This document shows, one piece after another, positions 12,202 through 15,272 of a stretch of DNA of 15,272 bases (its first letter is position 1; each line of letters starts with the position of its first letter). The notes below the pieces were generated by a model, which was given only the letters and a program-made list of their open reading frames with translations, made no database searches and was not told where the DNA came from. Made by a program: the position numbers and the translations under genes. Source of the stretch: Treponema sp. UBA4692 (GTDB lineage Bacteria; Spirochaetota; Spirochaetia; Treponematales; Treponemataceae); the NCBI GenBank assembly GCA_002404895.1, contig DHKO01000017.1, forward strand, positions 1 through 15,272. Reading direction: 5' to 3'.

Positions 12202-12870
12202 TTATTTCCCCGCCATAATCACCGCGAACTTTCCGTTCAGATAAATACATTCCGCGCTCTTGAATCCGGCTTGCTTTAGCCATTTGATTTCCTGCCGCAC
12301 TGAACACTCGCGGTCGAGCTTTTTGCGTTCCTGCCAGCGGCTGAATTCTTTTTCTGGAAGGTTTGAGAATTTTATCTGCTCTGTCCAGTATTTTTCGATA
12401 TTTTTGTTCATTTCCAAATCTTCAGAGCAGAACTGGTCGTAGTTTATGAAAGTCCCGTTTTCGCCGAGCGCACCGTAAATCTTTTTGAAGAGATTTTTTT
12501 TTGCCACATGCTCAAGATGATGAATCGAAAGCGCGGAAATCGCAAAATCCGGCTTTCCCGCTGGAAGTTCCTTTGAATAGTCAAGAATTTTGTATTCCAC
12601 ATTTGGAAGATTTTCAAAACGCTTTTTCGCCACTTCAAGCATTTCTTCGGCAAGGTCAACAAGAACGTATTTTGTGCCCGGAAAATGCTTGAAAAAGAAA
12701 GATGGCAAAAGTCCTGTTCCTGAGCCGAGGTCAAAAATCAGATTCGGCTTTTTTTCGAGCGACTTTGCGGCAAAATTCGTTGAGGAAATATAATATTCGT
12801 CAAAACACGGAATGAACTTTCGGCGGTTCTCGTCGTATTCCTTTGCAATCAGGTTGAACTGTTCTTGCAC
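12202..12870 (-). CDS. class I SAM-dependent methyltransferase
   Basis: This is a 222-residue methyltransferase with a Rossmann fold. Motif I is FDLGSGTGLLP, near residues 46-56. The acidic end of strand 2 is YVLVDLAEEMLEVAKKR, motif II/III lies at NVEYKILDYSKELP, and the motif IV region is FAISALSIHHLEH. This pattern matches small-molecule or ubiE-like methyltransferases; the substrate is unknown. The longer frame to 12963 adds an unlikely Lys/Ile-rich stretch, so I start at the GTG at 12870. AGGAGA at 12883-12888 is 12 nt from that GTG but 6 nt from an in-frame ATA at 12876, so the true start may be the rare ATA. The gene is alone, convergent with the HU-like gene, with a repeat directly behind it. 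Confidence 0.85.
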   Translation of the reverse strand: MQEQFNLIAKEYDENRRKFIPCFDEYYISSTNFAAKSLEKKPNLIFDLGSGTGLLPSFFFKHFPGTKYVLVDLAEEMLEVAKKRFENLPNVEYKILDYSKELPAGKPDFAISALSIHHLEHVAKKNLFKKIYGALGENGTFINYDQFCSEDLEMNKNIEKYWTEQIKFSNLPEKEFSRWQERKKLDRECSVRQEIKWLKQAGFKSAECIYLNGKFAVIMAGK

Positions 12871-13113
12871 GGTTATTTTTGTTCTCCTAATTTTTATTTT
12901 TTGTATTTTAATCTGAAAGAAAATCAAGGCAAGCCGATTCTGCATTTTTATCGCGTTAAACATTTCAGGCGGGCTTTCGGCTTTTGCTTTTTGTAACTAT
13001 CATAACGTCGCTTTTGAAGAAAAAAACTCTTTTTCAGTCTGCCTGTATCGGTGTGCGTTTTCCTTTCGCCTAAAGAATTTTTAATATCTCATTCTGCTTT
13101 TTTATCATTTTTC
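12871..13113. other. intergenic region between the methyltransferase and yefM
   Basis: It holds the methyltransferase Shine-Dalgarno and candidate promoter at its left end. The remainder (about 12940-13110) is T-rich with no ORF, RNA gene or strong hairpin that I can support. Confidence 0.5.
12905..12932 (-). promoter_or_regulatory. candidate promoter of the methyltransferase gene
   Basis: On the minus strand TTGCCT (12932-12927), a 16-bp spacer and TAAAAT (12910-12905) lie before the Shine-Dalgarno. The -10 is good and the -35 moderate. Confidence 0.4.
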
Positions 13114-13142
13114 TTGACAATCTCCTGATTCCGATTTATTTT
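13114..13142 (+). promoter_or_regulatory. promoter of the yefM-yoeB pair
   Basis: A perfect -35 TTGACA (13114-13119) and a 17-bp spacer lead to TATTTT (13137-13142). Transcription should start near 13149, at the first GTAC operator box. Confidence 0.65.
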
Positions 13143-13149
13143 ACAAATA

Positions 13150-13177
13150 GTACGGTTTTTAGTACCTAAATTTGTAC
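13150..13177. promoter_or_regulatory. YefM-type operator: three GTAC boxes at 12-bp steps
   Basis: AGTAC, AGTAC and TGTAC have GTAC at 13150, 13162 and 13174, exactly 12 bp apart. The E. coli yefM-yoeB operator is known to use TGTACA-type cores with 12-bp centre spacing. Here three boxes cover the predicted transcript start and leader. Confidence 0.75.
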
Positions 13178-13196
13178 TTTTTATGGGAGGAAAATT

Positions 13197-13457
13197 ATGA
13201 CAATCGCAAAGCAGATGGATATCCGCGCAAACATAAAGAAATATTTCGACATGGCGTTTAACGGCGAGCCGGTCATTGTTCCGCGCAAGGAAAACAAGAA
13301 TGTAGTCATCGTTTCCGAAAAAGAATTCAAGGAAATGGAAAAGGCAAAAAATAATGCGGCTTATCTTGCTCGTCTTGATTTGGCTGACGAACAAATTCGT
13401 CAGGGAAAAGTTGTCGTAAAGACGATGGAAGAACTTGAGGCAATGGCGGCAGAATGA
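13197..13457 (+). CDS. yefM: YefM/Phd-family antitoxin
   Basis: This is an 86-residue antitoxin of the Phd/YefM family. The N-terminal DNA-binding and dimer domain is TIAKQMDIRANIKKYFDMAFNG, followed by EPVIVPRKENKNVVIVSEKEFKEME, the family's conserved beta-hairpin plus helix. The acidic C-terminal tail (residues 60-86) should wrap around and block YoeB. It probably represses its own promoter through the three GTAC boxes just upstream. GGGAGG at 13185-13190 is spaced 6 nt from the ATG. The stop TGA overlaps the toxin ATG (ATGA), a coupling typical of the family. Confidence 0.95.
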   Translation: MTIAKQMDIRANIKKYFDMAFNGEPVIVPRKENKNVVIVSEKEFKEMEKAKNNAAYLARLDLADEQIRQGKVVVKTMEELEAMAAE

Positions 13458-13717
13458 GCGAGATAACTTTTTCCGAAGAAGGCTGGGACGATTACATTTA
13501 TTGGCAGACTCAAGATAAAAAGACAGTTCAGAAAATCAACAAGCTGCTGAAAAGCATTTCTCGCGACGGCGCATTGCGTGGCGAAGGCAAGCCTGAAAAA
13601 CTAAAGCATAAGGAAGGCGAATACAGCAGAAGAATTGACAAGGAGAATCGTCTTGTTTACGAATTTTTCGAAGATAAAATTACCGTAAAAACTTGCCGCG
13701 GACATTACGAAGACTAA
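13454..13717 (+). CDS. yoeB: YoeB-family mRNA interferase toxin
   Basis: This 87-residue toxin lines up along its whole length with E. coli YoeB, a ribosome-dependent mRNA endonuclease. Shared segments are SEEGWDDYIYWQ, the KINKLLKSISRD helix, GEGKPEKLKH, SRRIDKENRLVYEF and the C-terminal CRGHYE. The residues equivalent to the E. coli catalytic set E46, R65 and H83 are present as E48, R66 and H84, followed by Y85, so it should be active. It overlaps yefM by 4 nt. Its stop codon overlaps the stop of a decayed gene fragment on the opposite strand. Confidence 0.96.
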   Translation: MSEITFSEEGWDDYIYWQTQDKKTVQKINKLLKSISRDGALRGEGKPEKLKHKEGEYSRRIDKENRLVYEFFEDKITVKTCRGHYED

Positions 13718-13846
13718 TCAAGGCTTGCAGCTTCAAGTTCCATTTCTCGCATTAGGTTGTAACTGGAAAGTTTTAGGGCAATGCATTTTTCTTTGCCATG
13801 GATTGTGATTATGGCTTCGCCATTTCCTGTTTCATTTTTCCAAAAA
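13714..13846 (-). pseudogene. 3' remnant of a small protein, possibly a Phd/YefM-like antitoxin
   Basis: The minus strand encodes about 44 protein-like residues ending at TAG (13716-13714): SFWKNETGNGEAIITIHGKE, then KCIALKLSSYNLMREMELEA and ASLD. The order strand (EAIITIHG), strand (KCIALKLSSYN), charged helix (LMREMELEAA) matches the second half of Phd/YefM antitoxins. There is no in-frame ATG, GTG or TTG with a ribosome site, and the upstream continuation runs into the promoter and start of the patatin gene. The 5' half therefore seems deleted. The family call is tentative. Confidence 0.5.
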
Positions 13847-13850
13847 CTTG

Positions 13851-13856
13851 TATAAT
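13851..13856 (+). promoter_or_regulatory. consensus -10 box directly before the patatin start
   Basis: TATAAT ends 6 nt before the ATG at 13863, with GGCTGC between, so transcription is expected to begin at the start codon. There is no Shine-Dalgarno. The -35 region is poor. Confidence 0.6.
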
Positions 13857-13862
13857 GGCTGC

Positions 13863-14726
13863 ATGGAAAAGAGCTTAAAAACAGGGCTTGTTCTGGAAGG
13901 CGGCGCGATGAGGGGAATGTTCACAGCCGGAGTTCTCGATGTGTTCATGGAAAACGGAATCGCTCTTGACGGAACGGTCGGAGTCTCGGCCGGAGCGACA
14001 TTCGGCTGCAACTACAAGTCTGGGCAAATCGGAAGGACAATCAGATACAACAAAAAATACTCAGGAGACTGGCGTTACTGCTCGCTCCGCTCGCTTATAA
14101 AAACAGGAAATCTTTACGGCGCGGACTTCTGCTATAATCAGATTCCGAATGAACTGGATATTTTTGACCTTGAATCTTACAGAAAAAATCCAATGCCTTT
14201 TTTTGTCGTGGCGAGCGACTGCAGAACCGGCAAGCCTGTGTACAAGGAGCTTAAAAACTGCGATGCTGACGACCTTACATGGATGCGTGCCAGCGCGTCA
14301 ATGCCGCTTGCGAGCGAAGTCGTGAGAATTGACGGCTACGAGCTTTTGGACGGCGGCATGACCGATTCGATTCCGCTCAAATTCTTTGAAAAATCAGGAT
14401 TCAAAAGAAGCATCGTTGTTCTGACCCAGCCGAGAAACTACATAAAAAAGCCGAACAAGCTGATCGGAATAATGAAAATCGCGCTCAGAAAATATCCGGC
14501 AATTGTAAATGCGATGAAAAACCGCCACAACGTCTACAATGAAGAAACGGAATATGTGTTTGAGCAGGAAAAAAAAGGAAATGCGCTTGTAATCTGTCCT
14601 GAAAAGCCGCTTGAAATCAGCCGCACGGAGAAAAATCCTGACGAGCTTCAGCGTGTCTATGATGAGGGACGGAAAACCGCGCTTGCGCAGCTCGATGAAA
14701 TTCGGAGATTTATTAGTCTGAAATAA
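13863..14726 (+). CDS. patatin-like phospholipase
   Basis: This is a 287-residue patatin/RssA-type serine lipase acting on phospholipids or acyl esters, probably cytoplasmic because no signal peptide is seen. The oxyanion loop is LEGGAMRGMF (11-20). The nucleophile elbow is GVSAG (40-44) with S42, and the catalytic Asp is D163 in LLDGGMTDSIP. All required residues are present, and the C-terminal helices (QRVYDEGRKTALAQLDEIRR) match the DUF6363-type tail of bacterial members. I start at the ATG at 13863; an in-frame TTG at 13848 overlaps the -10 box and lacks a ribosome site. The gene converges with the YdeI-like gene, the two stops being only 10 bp apart with T and A runs but no hairpin. Confidence 0.93.
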   Translation: MEKSLKTGLVLEGGAMRGMFTAGVLDVFMENGIALDGTVGVSAGATFGCNYKSGQIGRTIRYNKKYSGDWRYCSLRSLIKTGNLYGADFCYNQIPNELDIFDLESYRKNPMPFFVVASDCRTGKPVYKELKNCDADDLTWMRASASMPLASEVVRIDGYELLDGGMTDSIPLKFFEKSGFKRSIVVLTQPRNYIKKPNKLIGIMKIALRKYPAIVNAMKNRHNVYNEETEYVFEQEKKGNALVICPEKPLEISRTEKNPDELQRVYDEGRKTALAQLDEIRRFISLK

Positions 14727-14736
14727 AAGCGTTTTT

Positions 14737-15272
14737 TTAAAGCAATCTTCCGTTGTCGTTCCATTCGCCGAACATAACGCCTTTTTTTGTGTTTTCCAAA
14801 AACTTTTGCAGGCGGCTTTCAAAAAGTTCTCTTTGCTTTTTCTTGATTTGAATCGTGTCGATTCTGACTCTTTTATAAAGCGGCGGAAAATTCTGAAAAT
14901 TGCTCCAGATTTCCTCATCTGACTTGAGCGCGCAAAGAATCTCATTGTCGATAACAAAACCGTTTTCGCTCATGTCCGGCAAGACTTTTCTGCCTGCGTC
15001 CGTCATTTTTCCGAGCCGTTCCATTCTTCGGCAGCGTTCCTTGTTCAGCTCCGACCACAAACTCCCTTTTTTACGCGGAGCGAATCTTTGGGCAGCAATG
15101 CCGCTTTCTGTCTTTTTGGTTGTGCTGTCAATCCAGCCGAAGCAAAGCGCCTCCTCAACCGCGTCGATATACCAGAAAGTTTCGCTGTCAACCGGGCGGC
15201 CTCGCTTCACAACAACCCAACATTCTTTTTCTGTCTGGTGATTTTTTACGAGCCACTCGCGGAACTCGTCTC
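14737..15272 (-). CDS. YdeI/OmpD-associated (OmdA) family protein, 5' end outside window
   Basis: This YdeI/OmdA-like protein is often annotated 'bacteriocin-protection' or OmpD-associated. Its role is poorly defined, with suggested links to envelope stress or peptide resistance. About 177 residues are visible. The frame stays open through 15272 (EFREWLVKNH, then TEKECWVVVKRGRP), so the GTG at 15210 is not the start, and fewer than about 20 residues are probably missing. Hallmarks are FWYIDAVEEALCFGWIDSTTKK, RFAPRKKGSLWSELNKER, the helical middle DAGRKVLP and the C-terminal TIQIKKKQRELFESRLQKF. It is convergent with the patatin gene. Confidence 0.92.
   Translation of the reverse strand, partial: DEFREWLVKNHQTEKECWVVVKRGRPVDSETFWYIDAVEEALCFGWIDSTTKKTESGIAAQRFAPRKKGSLWSELNKERCRRMERLGKMTDAGRKVLPDMSENGFVIDNEILCALKSDEEIWSNFQNFPPLYKRVRIDTIQIKKKQRELFESRLQKFLENTKKGVMFGEWNDNGRLL

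Noticed and set aside
14727..14740. Shared bidirectional terminator between patatin and the YdeI-like gene.
   Set aside because: There is a run of T followed by A but no stem of useful length within the 10-bp gap.
14394..14957. A long minus-strand frame across the end of the patatin gene.
   Set aside because: Shadow of patatin and YdeI-like genes; no ribosome site, and its residues match no family.

Overview
The window looks like chromosome of a host-associated Treponema-like spirochaete. This is inferred from the protein flavour (exported small protein with a spirochaete-style relaxed signal region, YdeI/OmdA, MmcQ/YjbR, TfoX-N, patatin, an HU-like/Ig protein), moderate GC and a family of GC-rich palindromic repeats at gene ends. 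No rRNA, tRNA, CRISPR array or transposase was seen.

Layout. Positions 1-1293 hold the 3' part of a MATE efflux gene (+). Positions 1340-2314 hold a small exported protein gene (-) flanked by two copies of a mosaic palindromic repeat. Positions 2315-4778 (-) form one tight operon: a leaderless HTH-Panacea antitoxin, a RelE/ParE-like toxin overlapping it, a TfoX-N protein, a small membrane protein and a YjbR/MmcQ protein. Positions 4893-8499 (-) hold a compact type III restriction-modification system, res downstream of mod. It diverges from an XRE-type regulator (8626-8967 +) across a promoter region with two adjacent palindromes. Then on + come a HigB/RelE-type toxin and its HI1420-like antitoxin (9015-9603), a 356-bp control region with four 23-bp repeats and a nested palindrome/hairpin leader, an XRE repressor-ImmA metalloprotease pair (9960-11023), a structured spacer and an HU-like DNA-binding/Ig-fold protein (11230-12000). 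A third repeat copy lies between that gene and a convergent SAM methyltransferase (12202-12870 -). Positions 13197-13717 hold a YefM-YoeB toxin-antitoxin pair with a 12-bp-phased GTAC operator, followed by the wreck of another small protein, possibly an antitoxin (-). The window ends with a patatin-like lipase (+) and a 5'-truncated YdeI/OmdA gene (-).

How it works together. About 4 to 13.7 kb reads as a defence and addiction island: one restriction-modification system, three different toxin-antitoxin modules, a possible antitoxin remnant, and an ImmR/ImmA-type switch of the sort that controls integrative elements. The most notable sequence-level signals are: (i) several genes whose -10 box sits 5-8 nt before the ATG with no Shine-Dalgarno, implying leaderless mRNAs; (ii) an AT-rich block in mod that coincides with the target-recognition domain; (iii) the 23-bp iteron-like array before the XRE-ImmA pair; (iv) a possible controller protein for a type III system; and (v) a possible small RNA on the minus strand before the HU-like gene.
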